Shown here in pieces: positions 7,061 through 16,395 of a stretch of DNA of 64,000 nt. Below the pieces are notes generated by a model. The model had not been told where the DNA came from and made no database searches. It saw only the letters and a program-made list of their open reading frames with translations. Position 1 is the first letter of the stretch. Every line of letters begins with the position of its first letter. Made by a program: the position numbers and the translations under genes. This DNA is from Mucilaginibacter oryzae (lineage in GTDB: Bacteria > Bacteroidota > Bacteroidia > Sphingobacteriales > Sphingobacteriaceae). The stretch spans positions 62,001 to 126,000 of the forward strand of contig NZ_QGHA01000010.1 of the NCBI RefSeq assembly GCF_003148845.1, written 5' to 3'.

Positions 7061-8443
7061 TTAAAGGGTTATCGGGTTACCTAAATAGTAATCAATCACT
7101 TTGCTCCTGAAAATTACCTGGTATTGCGCCTCAATCATATCAAACTGCGATTTATTGAGGTTTGTCTGCGAGGTATTATAATCAAGCGAGTTAACCAGGC
7201 CTACCGTATAACGTTGTGATATGGTGTTGAAAGCAGCCTTATTGGCATTGTAAGTTTGTGTTGCCGATTGGAAACGTTTATCCGCGGCCTGCAAATCCCA
7301 CACGGCCTGGTAAATAATTTTGCTCAGGTTATTACGGGCAAGCTGCGCGGTTACTTCGGCATTTTGATTTTGCAGTTTCGCCTTGCGCACAGCGGTACGG
7401 GTAGTAAAGCGGTTAAAGATCGGGATCTGTAAACTCAGGCCAAGTGCCTGGTTAAAGTTATCGCTCAACTGGGTAAAAAACGGGTTGCTTCTAAAGTGGA
7501 TGCTGCCGGTTGCCGGATCGGTAAAAGCTGTATTCTTTGCATCCGAAAAATAAGATCCGGCAGCGCCAAAAAGTACAACCGATGGGTAATAACCGCCCTG
7601 CGCTATTTTAATGCCCTGCGCGGCCGCTTTTTGGCGCTGTTCGGCCAAAAGCACATCAGGGTTTACGGCGAGCGCTGTTTTTACAACATCCTGGGCATCG
7701 TAAAGTACCTTAACATCTTTTAATTTACTGATATCGGGCCTTTCAACCTTAATGCCGGTTGCAGGGTCCATTTCCATATACTGCTTCAGTGTTAATAACG
7801 ATTGCTCCAGCTGGTTCGCGGCATTGGTATAATTTAACTCGTTGGTTGACAACTGTGCTTTAGCCTGCGACAGATCGGCAAGGGTTTGGTTACCTACATC
7901 AAAGTTTTTCTGCGCACGATCTAATGCTATTTTCGAAATATCTATTTGCTGCTGAGCCGCTGTAACCAAATCCTGGTTGGTTAATACCAGCAGGTAAGTT
8001 GTAACAACATTCAGTATCAGATCGTTTTTAACCTTTGCCACATTGGTTTTATCAGCATCAAGCAAAAGCTTGTTCTGGATAACGGTATTACGCAACTGCC
8101 CGCCCTGAAACAAGGTAACCTGCGAGGTGAAATTACCGTTAACCGCCAAAATGCGCTGGTTACTGAACTGGTTGGTAGAGGGGTCGATATTACGGCCAAA
8201 ATTAAATGAGGTTTGCGGGCTTACACTTAAGTTGGGCAACTGGTTGTTTTTTGATTGCTTTACGTCTTCGGCTGTAATGGCTTCGGTAAACTGGGCCTGT
8301 TTAATGGTCAGGTTCCGTTCAAGCGCCAGGTCAACCGCTTTTTGCAAACCTATTACCTCCTGTGCTCCTGCATTAAACCCAAACGCGGCAAGTATAATGG
8401 TGCAAATGAGCGTTGCCTTTAGTGATAGTAGTTTTAGTTTCAT
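7061..8443 (-). CDS. TolC family outer membrane efflux protein
   Basis: 460 residues with a signal peptide (cleavage near NAGAQ, about 28). Two homologous halves of coiled-coil helices are visible: VDLALERNLTIKQAQ (about 36-50) and the equivalent helix near VVKTALAVNPDVLLAEQ, each followed by helix-strand segments rich in Gln/Asn/Ala. This is the trimeric outer-membrane channel of a tripartite exporter. It is the first gene of a two-gene operon with the adaptor. The substrate is unknown; Bacteroidota use such sets for lipids, peptides and drugs. Confidence 0.88.
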   Translation of the reverse strand: MKLKLLSLKATLICTIILAAFGFNAGAQEVIGLQKAVDLALERNLTIKQAQFTEAITAEDVKQSKNNQLPNLSVSPQTSFNFGRNIDPSTNQFSNQRILAVNGNFTSQVTLFQGGQLRNTVIQNKLLLDADKTNVAKVKNDLILNVVTTYLLVLTNQDLVTAAQQQIDISKIALDRAQKNFDVGNQTLADLSQAKAQLSTNELNYTNAANQLEQSLLTLKQYMEMDPATGIKVERPDISKLKDVKVLYDAQDVVKTALAVNPDVLLAEQRQKAAAQGIKIAQGGYYPSVVLFGAAGSYFSDAKNTAFTDPATGSIHFRSNPFFTQLSDNFNQALGLSLQIPIFNRFTTRTAVRKAKLQNQNAEVTAQLARNNLSKIIYQAVWDLQAADKRFQSATQTYNANKAAFNTISQRYTVGLVNSLDYNTSQTNLNKSQFDMIEAQYQVIFRSKVIDYYLGNPITL

Positions 8444-8545
8444 AAGGTTTTTCTATACAATGTTAAGCAACTGTTCATTACATTGCAGCGTTTATCTTTG
8501 TTAAATGTTGTTAATCGGGAATAAAACACAATTGTCTTGATCCGT

Positions 8546-9169
8546 ATGTATCTGGTTAAAACTCCGCGGCTGCTAAAAAAGCTTTATCCCGAACTGATCT
8601 GGGATGTAAACCAAACTACCCCTTGTATTTATCTCACTTTTGACGACGGCCCTATACCAATTGTTACACCGGCGGTGTTAAATATTTTAAAACAATATAA
8701 TGCCAAAGCCACCTTTTTTTGCATTGGCGATAACGTGCGCAAACACCCCGACATTTTTGAAGCAGTAAAAGCGGACGGCCATGCCATAGGCAACCACACC
8801 TTTAATCATTTAAAAGGCTGGAAAACCGAAACGCAAACCTACCTTGATAATTTTTTAAAAGCCGATGAATTACTGGATACAACGTTGTTCAGGCCTCCGT
8901 ACGGGCGAATTAAACGGGCACAGATCAAAGCATTAAAAGAGGCGAAACCCGGACTGAAAATTTTTATGTGGGATGTATTAAGCGGCGATTTTGATATAGA
9001 CCTCAAGCCGGAAGATTGCCTGAAAGGTGTGCTGAAATATACTGAAGCCGGATCGATGGTGGTATTTCATGATAGTATCAAAGCTTTTAAACGACTGGAA
9101 TATGTACTGCCCAGGGCTTTGGAAGTTTGGAGTAAGCAGGGATATAGTTTTGGCCCCCTAACACCCTGA
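8546..9169 (+). CDS. Polysaccharide deacetylase family protein (NodB homology domain)
   Basis: 207 residues from ATG 8546; a TTG three codons upstream (8537) is an alternative. The five carbohydrate-esterase-4 motifs are present: YLTFDDGP (metal-binding Asp pair), NHTFNH (metal-binding His pair), LFRPPYGR, MWDVLSGDFD and MVVFHDS (catalytic His). These enzymes remove N- or O-acetyl groups from peptidoglycan, chitin or other polysaccharides. No signal peptide is obvious; the N-terminus is basic (MYLVKTPRLLKKLYPELIW), as in many short Bacteroidota members. A -7 box (TATCTTTG, 8493-8500) lies 45 bases upstream without a well-placed TTG. Confidence 0.88.
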   Translation: MYLVKTPRLLKKLYPELIWDVNQTTPCIYLTFDDGPIPIVTPAVLNILKQYNAKATFFCIGDNVRKHPDIFEAVKADGHAIGNHTFNHLKGWKTETQTYLDNFLKADELLDTTLFRPPYGRIKRAQIKALKEAKPGLKIFMWDVLSGDFDIDLKPEDCLKGVLKYTEAGSMVVFHDSIKAFKRLEYVLPRALEVWSKQGYSFGPLTP

Positions 9170-9207
9170 AGGAGGAACATTAGCTACTGAAGGGCGAAAT
9201 TTTACAC

Positions 9208-9312
9208 TTGCGCTCATTTGTAACGAGCGCTTAATATGGGTTTACGTTTATAACGCAAACCGCGCGATACAATCGCGAAACCACGTTACGCACTCGTTAC
9301 AAACGAGCGCAA
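9208..9312. repeat. TTGCGCTC-bounded palindrome (copy 1)
   Basis: A 105-base imperfect inverted repeat. The left arm begins TTGCGCTCATTTGTAACGAG and the right arm ends CTCGTTACAAACGAGCGCAA. The arms pair at about 32 of 38 bases around a GC-rich centre. A second copy with the same ends and the AACATGGG/CCATGTT block is at 27822-27974. Confidence 0.75.
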
Positions 9313-9378
9313 ATTGAAATTCACTCAAAAAAAGCTACACTTTTTGAACTATTGCCGAATTATCTTTCCTTTGCAGCC

Positions 9379-10131
9379 ATGAGCAACGAACTCACCGACA
9401 AAGCATTTTGGGCCGGTTACTGGGAATCGAAAAAAGACCTGGCTTTTAATGTGCCGGCTAATTATACTTTTCATAAGCTGTTAAAAACAGTTATCGATAG
9501 CAACAAACCGGTAACGGCTATTGAGCTGGGAGGCTTTCCAGGTTACTTCGCCATCTTTTTAAAAAAGTATTTTGGGCTAAAAACAACCTTGTTCGATTTT
9601 TATGTCCACCCCAAAGTACTTAAAGAAGTGCTTGATGCTAACCAACTCGCCCCCGGTGATATCACTGTAATAGAAGGCGACCTGTTTAAATACCAACCCG
9701 AAAGTCAATATGATCTCGTATTATCCTGCGGGCTGATAGAGCACTTTAACGATACTAAAGATATTATAGAAAAGCACCTTTCATTTTTAAAGCCGGGCGG
9801 TACACTGTTTATTACCCTGCCAAACTTTACAGGTGTTAACGGCTGGGTGCAACGCAACTACGATCTCAACAATTACCAAAAGCATAACATCAACAGCATG
9901 AACCCGGCTTTGCTGGCCAATTGCTGTAAAGAGCTTGGATTAAAAAATGTAAAAGCTTATTATTATGGTAAGTTTTCGGTTTGGCTGGAGGATAAGGCTA
10001 ATAAGCCTGCTTTGGCTAAAGCTATTACTAAACTGGTTTGGATTGCCGGTAAGCTGTTTACAAAGATAGTCCCGGTTGAATCGAGGGCTTTATCTCCATA
10101 TATTGTAGTTACTGCAACTAAAGCATTGTGA
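9379..10131 (+). CDS. Class I SAM-dependent methyltransferase
   Basis: 250 residues from ATG 9379 (MSNELTDKAFWAGYWESK). A TTG nine codons upstream is open but lies in the likely promoter and is not preferred. The SAM-binding fold is visible: AIELGGFPGYFAIFLKKYFG (motif I, about 49-68), LFDFY (motif II, acidic end), EGDLFKY, and LSCGLIEHFND (motif post-II, about 118-128), then FLKPGGTLFITLPN (motif III). The WAGYWES N-terminal motif occurs in methyltransferases of surface-polysaccharide and secondary metabolism. The substrate cannot be read from sequence. It sits between a deacetylase and a glycosyltransferase, which fits a glycan role. Confidence 0.82.
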   Translation: MSNELTDKAFWAGYWESKKDLAFNVPANYTFHKLLKTVIDSNKPVTAIELGGFPGYFAIFLKKYFGLKTTLFDFYVHPKVLKEVLDANQLAPGDITVIEGDLFKYQPESQYDLVLSCGLIEHFNDTKDIIEKHLSFLKPGGTLFITLPNFTGVNGWVQRNYDLNNYQKHNINSMNPALLANCCKELGLKNVKAYYYGKFSVWLEDKANKPALAKAITKLVWIAGKLFTKIVPVESRALSPYIVVTATKAL

Positions 10132-10219
10132 GCGATAGTAACGCCGCTAAGTTTTAAAACTCAGCAAGGTTGAAAAAATATTAACATTCAGGATTTTCTA
10201 AAGTCTTTATAAATAAAGG

Positions 10220-11152
10220 CTAACCTATTCGTTGCTTTATAAACCTTACCACGCGTTGCATCAAGTTCCCTTTCCTGTTTGCCAGGAAATGCTTGATAGC
10301 TTTATAAGCCTCTTCATCTTCCTTAATCACTTCCGGAAATTGTTTTACAGGTTTACGCGCCATTTGCACCTGGTAAATATTCTCGTTGTTTGAGTGTACG
10401 CCGCTGCCATCATGTCCAATATTCTGGATAAGCGATTGCGAGGGGTTAAGCGTTAAGCCGTTTTTTAAAAAGATAGACGCATACCAGCGGATTGCCCACG
10501 AATTATTTTTGCCTGCCTTAAACTGCTGGATCTGTTTCCAGAAATTCATTTTACCTTCAATAGAGAAACGGGCTATTTTCAGCGTATCAAACTGCACAAT
10601 CAGTTTATCAACATCCGGCTCAAAATTACGCCATGCACGTGCCCATGTGGCCCAGCCCCAGCTGGTGGCGGCGCGGTAAAAAAAGGTATCGGGCAGGGTT
10701 TTATCATGCAAGTTGTACATGTAGGCGCCAATATGCATTACCCGCTCCTCGTTAGCATATTTATTGAGCGCGTCGTTAAAATACTGTAAGGTATAGGGCG
10801 ACGAAAGCAGGTCGTCTTCAAAAACAATCACTTTACCATATTCATAAACTAACTGGGTGACACCGCTAATCACAGATTCGGCCAGTCCGAGGTTATGCTC
10901 GCGCAAAATAACTTTTACCGATTTAAAGCCGCTTACCTCTTTTACCAGTTCCCTTACCTCGTTAACCTTGGCATTATCGGCAACCGTTTTGGCGGCATCG
11001 CAAAATATATACAGGCGTGTTTCGTCGGCCAGTAAATTTTGCTGCAAATAACTGATGGTACGGCGGGTATGATCGGGCCGGTTGTAAACAAAAAGAGCTA
11101 TGGGGGCAAGGTTTTGCATGTTGTTTTTCAAGGGCATATTGGTTAGCAGCAT
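10220..11152 (-). CDS. Glycosyltransferase family 2-like protein
   Basis: 310 residues from the ATG at 11152; ATGs at 11137 and 11119 are also possible because the core begins IALFVYNRPDHTRRTI. The GT-A signature is present: FVYNRPDHT (nucleotide-binding start), REHNLGLAESV, and VIVFEDDLLSSP with the metal-binding acidic motif. Later aromatic segments (TSWGWATWARAWRNF) match Bacteroidota proteins of this group. It would transfer a sugar from a nucleotide sugar; donor and acceptor are unknown. It has its own promoter at 11202-11231. Confidence 0.85.
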   Translation of the reverse strand: MLLTNMPLKNNMQNLAPIALFVYNRPDHTRRTISYLQQNLLADETRLYIFCDAAKTVADNAKVNEVRELVKEVSGFKSVKVILREHNLGLAESVISGVTQLVYEYGKVIVFEDDLLSSPYTLQYFNDALNKYANEERVMHIGAYMYNLHDKTLPDTFFYRAATSWGWATWARAWRNFEPDVDKLIVQFDTLKIARFSIEGKMNFWKQIQQFKAGKNNSWAIRWYASIFLKNGLTLNPSQSLIQNIGHDGSGVHSNNENIYQVQMARKPVKQFPEVIKEDEEAYKAIKHFLANRKGNLMQRVVRFIKQRIG

Positions 11153-11201
11153 TATAGGGCAACAGCCATGTCAATACATTTTCAAACCGGTAATACGTGA
11201 A

Positions 11202-11231
11202 CAAAATTATACCTAAAACCCCGCTGTACAA
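11202..11231 (-). promoter_or_regulatory. Promoter of the glycosyltransferase gene
   Basis: On the minus strand TTG (11231-11229), 19 bases, then TAATTTTG (11209-11202) fit the Bacteroidota consensus exactly. Transcription would start near 11195, about 40 bases before the ATG. The -33 element lies 20 bases from the end of the OmpA-family gene. Confidence 0.7.
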
Positions 11232-11251
11232 AAACAAATACACAATTTGTT

Positions 11252-13204
11252 TTACCCTTCAGATTTTACGGTGAAGGTGGTTCGCCTGTTCAATTGCCGC
11301 CCGGCGGGGTTATCCTTACCGTTTGGTAATTTATTGGGTGCAACAGGTACCCGCTTTCCATAACCCCTCGCGGTGATGCGACCTGGTTTAACTCCCTTAA
11401 GCAAAAGGTAAGATACGCAGGCCTCGGCCCGCTTTTGCGATAATTTAAGATTACCGGCATCACTGCCTATGCCGTCGGTATGCGAGGCAAGTTCTATTAT
11501 TATTTTAGGATTATCGGTCATGATCGCGGCCAGTTTATCTAACGTGGCGAACGATTCGGGGCGTAAGTTGGCATTACCAAAATCAAAGTAAATATCATCA
11601 ATCCTGATAGGCTGGTTAACCTTGTAACTCTGCATACAGATATCCGGATTGATCAACGTATCAATACCCGGCCTTACAACAGGCGCCGGAACCGTTTTGG
11701 TAAAATATCCCTTCTGCGAAATCTCTACCTGGTAGCGAGGCAGCTTCTCTTTTACTTTAAAAAAATAATTGCCGCCGGTGTCGGTAACCGCTGCCAGAAT
11801 TCCCCGTTTTATGGCCGGATCTTTAAGCAGCACCCTTGCGCCTGCCATACCCTTACCGCTGCCGCAATCTATTACCTTACCGTTAATATACAGGGCCTGG
11901 TACTGCCCCGTAAACAGACTTAAACAGCAATCAGAACCGCGGGCCGAGCTCAGGTAAAACTTATTGGCATTGTTGGGATCGAGGTTATAGTACAGGTCGT
12001 CTTTAGATGAATTAACCGGGTAGCCCAGATTTGCAGGTACCGACCAATGCCCAAAATCGCCGTCGCTGCGGTAAATATCAAAGCCGCCCATACCGGTGAA
12101 CCCCGTCGAACTGAAAAACAGGGCTTTGTTGGCCTGGTCATAACAAGGCGACTGTTCATCATAAACCGTGTTTACGGTGTTGCCCAGGTTACTAACGGTT
12201 GTGGGCTGCCCATAATCGTCAAGGTCACTTTCCCAGATATCATCGCCGCCTTCACCGCCCGGCCTGTCCGACGAGAAGAATAAACGCCTGCCATCCGGCG
12301 TAACATACGGGTGCTTGGCGTTAAAGCCTTCGGCATTAGCGGTATTATTCAATTTTTCGGGCTGTTGCCATACGCCGCTTACTAATTTACTTAAGTAAAT
12401 TGCAGATACAGTTTTTCCGCCCTTTTTATACCAGCGTGTAAGATACATGCGGTCGCCGTTCCCCGTTAAAGCCGGGGTAGCATATTCTATCTGGCTGTCC
12501 TTATCAAAGGCACCAAAATTGGTTGCCAGGGCCCTGGTAGAGTCAAGGATGGCCGAACTGTAAATCCGGTTGGTATAAAATTTATCTTTCTCCAGCATCC
12601 GCGATGAGGTGAACCAGTAGCGGCCCAGATTTACAGATAAAGCATAATCTCCCTGGTCTTTATTCAAAAATACCAATGGCGAAACCTCCACCGCCCTCGG
12701 ATTTTCAAGCTGCTTCAAGGCATATTGGCAAGAGGTGATTTCCTTCCTGGCAAGCGCGAGGTACTTTTCGTCGGCTCCGGTACTGATAAACCGGTTCAAC
12801 TGCTCCAGGGCCTCGTTATATTTACCATTGGCTTGCAAACTGATGCCATACCACAGCGGGGTAAGCGGATATTGTTTAACTGTTTCTCCGGAGTTGGCAA
12901 GGATGTACCATATGGCCGCGTCGGTATAATCTTTATACAGGCGGTACGATTCGGCCAGGTGATAAATAATATAAGGGGTTGCCCCTTTTTTTGACGGGCT
13001 GCTTTTACCGGCTCCCTGGTTAGCAGGCAAGCCGTTTTTTACAATGGCAGTGGTACCCTCGGCAATATGCCTGTAATAAAACGCGGCTGTGTAATACTCC
13101 TGGCGCTTAAAGGCCGAGTCGGCCAGGGCTCGGTAACCGGCCGATTGCGCGAAGCCTATCGCCGGAAAAAGTAAAGAAATGAGATAAAGTAAAAACTTCT
13201 TCAT
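11252..13204 (-). CDS. OmpA family protein with TPR-like and PD40 propeller region (T9SS-associated type)
   Basis: 650 residues from ATG 13204, where MKKFLLYLISLLFPAIGFAQ is a signal peptide; the longer frame is rejected. Order: TPR-like helices (about 20-150), a WD40-like/PD40 propeller with repeats such as HPYVTPDGRRLFFSSDRPGG (about 180-430), a carboxypeptidase-regulatory-like beta domain (about 440-515), and an OmpA C-terminal domain (IYFDFGNANLRPES...LASHTDGIGSD...NLKLSQKRAEA) that binds peptidoglycan. This architecture is that of PorE-like T9SS envelope proteins. It starts one base after the PorP/SprF stop and is the last gene of the three-gene operon. Its exact role is inferred. Confidence 0.85.
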   Translation of the reverse strand: MKKFLLYLISLLFPAIGFAQSAGYRALADSAFKRQEYYTAAFYYRHIAEGTTAIVKNGLPANQGAGKSSPSKKGATPYIIYHLAESYRLYKDYTDAAIWYILANSGETVKQYPLTPLWYGISLQANGKYNEALEQLNRFISTGADEKYLALARKEITSCQYALKQLENPRAVEVSPLVFLNKDQGDYALSVNLGRYWFTSSRMLEKDKFYTNRIYSSAILDSTRALATNFGAFDKDSQIEYATPALTGNGDRMYLTRWYKKGGKTVSAIYLSKLVSGVWQQPEKLNNTANAEGFNAKHPYVTPDGRRLFFSSDRPGGEGGDDIWESDLDDYGQPTTVSNLGNTVNTVYDEQSPCYDQANKALFFSSTGFTGMGGFDIYRSDGDFGHWSVPANLGYPVNSSKDDLYYNLDPNNANKFYLSSARGSDCCLSLFTGQYQALYINGKVIDCGSGKGMAGARVLLKDPAIKRGILAAVTDTGGNYFFKVKEKLPRYQVEISQKGYFTKTVPAPVVRPGIDTLINPDICMQSYKVNQPIRIDDIYFDFGNANLRPESFATLDKLAAIMTDNPKIIIELASHTDGIGSDAGNLKLSQKRAEACVSYLLLKGVKPGRITARGYGKRVPVAPNKLPNGKDNPAGRQLNRRTTFTVKSEG

Positions 13205-13205
13205 A

Positions 13206-14204
13206 TTATATCCTTGGGCAAATTGGAGCCAGAGAATCGGTGTAACGGCTGAATATATAGCTGATTGAAAGTTCGAAACCACCGCGGCCTGACGTAACGG
13301 CGCGAAGTCCGGAAGTGTTAAAATCGTAACTGGCGCCTATCATCATCCTGTGGAGGTGGTAACCAACGTTGGCAATGGCGGCGTCCTGCAGGCGCATCAT
13401 ACCGCCAAGCACTAAACCATTATCATCGGCAAATTTAAACTCAGAATAAATACCGAACGCTTTGATCTGCCCCTGCCCCTGTTTAATATAAACAGCGTTG
13501 GGGATCAAATCGAACGAATCGGAAGCTTTGATGCGGATACCGCCATGGGCCGTAAAACGCACAGGTAATTTACTGGAAATGCCCCCCGAAGCAAAGGGAT
13601 CACGCACATCGTTGATATGGTTAACCGCAGCGCCGGCAAACAGGTTGGCTTTGTTCATCGGGTCGGCATTGTAATAATAAATACCGGCACCGGCATCAAA
13701 CACGGTATTTGACGAGTAGCCGAACGTTTCAAAATTAGGCAACGTAGGGTCGAAACCGGTATTGGGGTCGTATTGGTTATCAGACTGCAGCTTACCCGGA
13801 TCAAAACTGCGACTTATTACACCGGCCTGTAACCCAAAATGTAACCGCTGGTTGCCATCTCCTGATAAGGCGATACCGTACCCAAATGAGGCCGCGGCGT
13901 TAAAGTAATTGTAACCTGCTGTGCCCGCCTTCTGATCAAGTATATTTAAACCGATACTAACTTTATCGGTAGGTTTTGTGTCAACCGATACGCCTGCCGT
14001 GCGGTAACCGTTGCTGATATTTGCCCATTGATCTCTGAAATTAGCCGAAAGACGTGTCTGGCCGTCAAAAACACCTGTTAAAGCCGGATTTAGCCAAAGC
14101 GGATAAGCGTAAAACTGCGAAAAGTGCGGGTCGACCTGCGCCTTAACTACGCCCGCCGTAGCCAATTGCAACGCTATTGTAAGTGTAAGTAATAATTTTT
14201 TCAT
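13206..14204 (-). CDS. PorP/SprF family type IX secretion system membrane protein
   Basis: 332 residues. A signal peptide (MKKLLLTLTIALQLATAGVVKAQ) is followed by the hallmark start VDPHFSQFYAYPLWLNPALTGVFDG and then a beta-barrel-like pattern (alternating strands, many Gly/Asn) ending in SISYIF. PorP/SprF proteins help secrete and anchor a partner protein with a type-B C-terminal domain in gliding/T9SS bacteria. The start ATG overlaps the stop TGA of the preceding surface-protein gene (ATGA at 14204-14201), so the partner is almost certainly that protein. Confidence 0.92.
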   Translation of the reverse strand: MKKLLLTLTIALQLATAGVVKAQVDPHFSQFYAYPLWLNPALTGVFDGQTRLSANFRDQWANISNGYRTAGVSVDTKPTDKVSIGLNILDQKAGTAGYNYFNAAASFGYGIALSGDGNQRLHFGLQAGVISRSFDPGKLQSDNQYDPNTGFDPTLPNFETFGYSSNTVFDAGAGIYYYNADPMNKANLFAGAAVNHINDVRDPFASGGISSKLPVRFTAHGGIRIKASDSFDLIPNAVYIKQGQGQIKAFGIYSEFKFADDNGLVLGGMMRLQDAAIANVGYHLHRMMIGASYDFNTSGLRAVTSGRGGFELSISYIFSRYTDSLAPICPRI

Positions 14205-16264
14205 CGTAATAGCGTAATTGTGCCTTTTTTAGTCAGTTGCTCCCCATTGTTCATCACCGCTTTCAGATAATATACATAAACGCCCACCGGCATCAATGAT
14301 CCTTTAAAATAGCCGTCCCAGCCCCTGGTAATATCAGTTGTTGTAAACATTTGCTGCCCCCACTGGTCATACACATAAAACGACATGGTTTTTATGTTTT
14401 TTCCGTGTACATAAACCACATCGTTATTACCATCGGCATTGGGGGTAAAATTGTTGGCTACAAATATCAAATTGTTATTATCGATAGTAGTGGCCGTTAC
14501 TGCCGCCGAAGCGTCGCTAAGCGTACAATCTGTGGCGCCGAGCGCTTTTACGGTGATGGTTACCGCTTCGTTTACATCAAGCCCGCTTATAGTATGGCTT
14601 AACCCGTTAGCGCCCGAGCTTGGGGTTTTATACGTTGTACCGTTATCGGTACTCACCTGGTAAGTGGTAGCGCCGGGTACGGCATCCCATTTAAAGGTTA
14701 CGCTGGAGGCCGTAACTTCGCCTGCGGTAACTACCGGTGCATTAAGCGGTTTGGTTATTGTTACCGGCACGGCAACACGGGTGTTAGATGTACAACCACC
14801 GGTATTGGTAGCTTCAACATAATAGGTTTTTGCCGCATTTAAACCAGGGGTAACATAGGTAGGGCCTTTAGCCAGCAAATTTCCGCCGGTCGCGGCATCA
14901 TACCATGATATTATTGAATTATCTCCGGTAACAGTTGCCGTTAAGGTTGCCTTCGTACCCGGACAAACGGAAACGCCCCCGGCATTTATTGAGGTAACTA
15001 CCGGTAGATCAACAGGGGTAACACTAATTGCAGTAAGAGTTGGCGAAGTACAACCGGTTGTGGAGTTTACCCCGCGTACGTAATACGTTATAGGGCTTGG
15101 AACGTTGCTGATCGTAAGGGAGCTGCCCTTAAATACCAGGCCACCGGTAGGGCTGCTTAACCACTGGTAGTCAACACCACTTTGCGCGTTTTTTATACTG
15201 ATAGTTTTAGCTGATCCTTTACAGACTTTAATGTTGGTTTGATCAAATTGAGGGGCCGCGGGTAATGAGGTCACGTTAACCAGTATAGTTGCCAGCGAAC
15301 TGCCGCACGAGCCATCTGATGCTTCAATATAATAAGTTTTGTTTGCGTTTAAAACAGGTGTTGTATACGTGTTTGAGGTTGATAGAACAACTGTTTTAGC
15401 TGGCGAATCATACCATTTATAAGTAAACCCAGCCAGGGCTGTAACCGCTAAAGTAGCCGGATTGCCTGTACAAACGGTAACCTGAGAAGCAGTTGGCGTT
15501 GGCTGTGGTGGCAGCGGCGAAACCGAGAAAAGAATCGCATTACTAACCGTTGGCGTAGTACAAGCGCCCGACGATACCATACGGCGATAATAAGTATTTT
15601 TACTTAAAACAGGCGGATCGTAGTTTTTAGCGCCTGCACCGTTAATATCTGTAAAATTGATGTTATCTGTTGATGATTGCCATTGGTACACAAAAGTACC
15701 GTCACCCCCTGCAGGCGCACTGCCTGTGATGGAAGCAGGATCACCGGCGGAACAGAACCGGGTTACCGACGGCGCCGAAATACCGTTGTTAGTTACCGAG
15801 CGGATGGGGCGCACGGTTACATCATAATAAGAATCAAACGCGGTAACCCCGGCGGTGATTGTACGGCGGCGCAGACTGTAAACTATACTTGAAGCGCCTC
15901 CGTTGGTTAATGATGAGGTTATATAATCTTTTAGTTTATTGCCGCCGGGGGCGCTGACCCAGTTCCCATTGCTATTGACCTGCCACAAGAAGCTATCGGG
16001 AGCATGATTTTGTACGTCTCCGTTAAGCACGGCGGCCGCGGCCGAACAAATGGTTATGGCCTGAACGGGTGCAGGTTGACTTACAATATGATGCTTAAAA
16101 AATATAAGATTGCGGCTAAAAAAAATGCCGGAATTAGCGCCCGTAATGTTAAAGCCCGAACCGGCGGGCTTCCGGACATCGTTTACCCCGCTAAAACAGG
16201 CAAGCGGAACAGATAACAGGCCAAAGATTGCCCATAAAAAAGGTTTATATAAAAAGGAAGGCAT
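14201..16264 (-). CDS. Gliding motility/T9SS surface protein with Ig-like, FN3 and CHU_C-type C-terminal domain
   Basis: 687 residues, first gene of the operon. An N-terminal hydrophobic signal (about 5-25) is followed by about five Ig-like domains of the Bacteroidota cell-surface type, each with a CxG.. start and a YxW core (around 70-130, 160-250, 255-332, 337-415 and 420-505). A fibronectin type III-like domain (about 510-595, APVVTAGEVTASSVTFKWDA) precedes a C-terminal domain (FVANNFTPNADGNNDV...VYDQWGQQMF...GWDGYFKG...GVYVYYLKA) of the gliding-associated type used as T9SS sorting signal. It should be an exported adhesin-like surface protein. The ATGA overlap with porP supports dedicated co-export. 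Confidence 0.9.
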   Translation of the reverse strand: MPSFLYKPFLWAIFGLLSVPLACFSGVNDVRKPAGSGFNITGANSGIFFSRNLIFFKHHIVSQPAPVQAITICSAAAAVLNGDVQNHAPDSFLWQVNSNGNWVSAPGGNKLKDYITSSLTNGGASSIVYSLRRRTITAGVTAFDSYYDVTVRPIRSVTNNGISAPSVTRFCSAGDPASITGSAPAGGDGTFVYQWQSSTDNINFTDINGAGAKNYDPPVLSKNTYYRRMVSSGACTTPTVSNAILFSVSPLPPQPTPTASQVTVCTGNPATLAVTALAGFTYKWYDSPAKTVVLSTSNTYTTPVLNANKTYYIEASDGSCGSSLATILVNVTSLPAAPQFDQTNIKVCKGSAKTISIKNAQSGVDYQWLSSPTGGLVFKGSSLTISNVPSPITYYVRGVNSTTGCTSPTLTAISVTPVDLPVVTSINAGGVSVCPGTKATLTATVTGDNSIISWYDAATGGNLLAKGPTYVTPGLNAAKTYYVEATNTGGCTSNTRVAVPVTITKPLNAPVVTAGEVTASSVTFKWDAVPGATTYQVSTDNGTTYKTPSSGANGLSHTISGLDVNEAVTITVKALGATDCTLSDASAAVTATTIDNNNLIFVANNFTPNADGNNDVVYVHGKNIKTMSFYVYDQWGQQMFTTTDITRGWDGYFKGSLMPVGVYVYYLKAVMNNGEQLTKKGTITLLR

Positions 16265-16391
16265 CAGGTTGCATAGCTTAAATTAATGGATAATGATAAT
16301 AATTATCCGTGGTATTATTGTATTTTCGGCATATTTTAACCAAGGAGCAAGCACTTTTAAACCCTGACGCAACTTTAAAGGAACTTAAGAA

Positions 16392-16395
16392 TTAT
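16392..16395. repeat. Left 4-bp target site duplication (TTAT)
   Basis: TTAT directly abuts the left inverted repeat at 16396 and is repeated at 17846-17849 on the other side. A 4-bp duplication is typical of IS5-family insertion. Confidence 0.75.

Noticed and set aside
9352..9378. TTG start for the methyltransferase nine codons before ATG 9379
   Set aside because: The stretch contains TATCTTTC and TTTG words typical of a promoter, and the ATG start matches the natural N-terminus of this fold.
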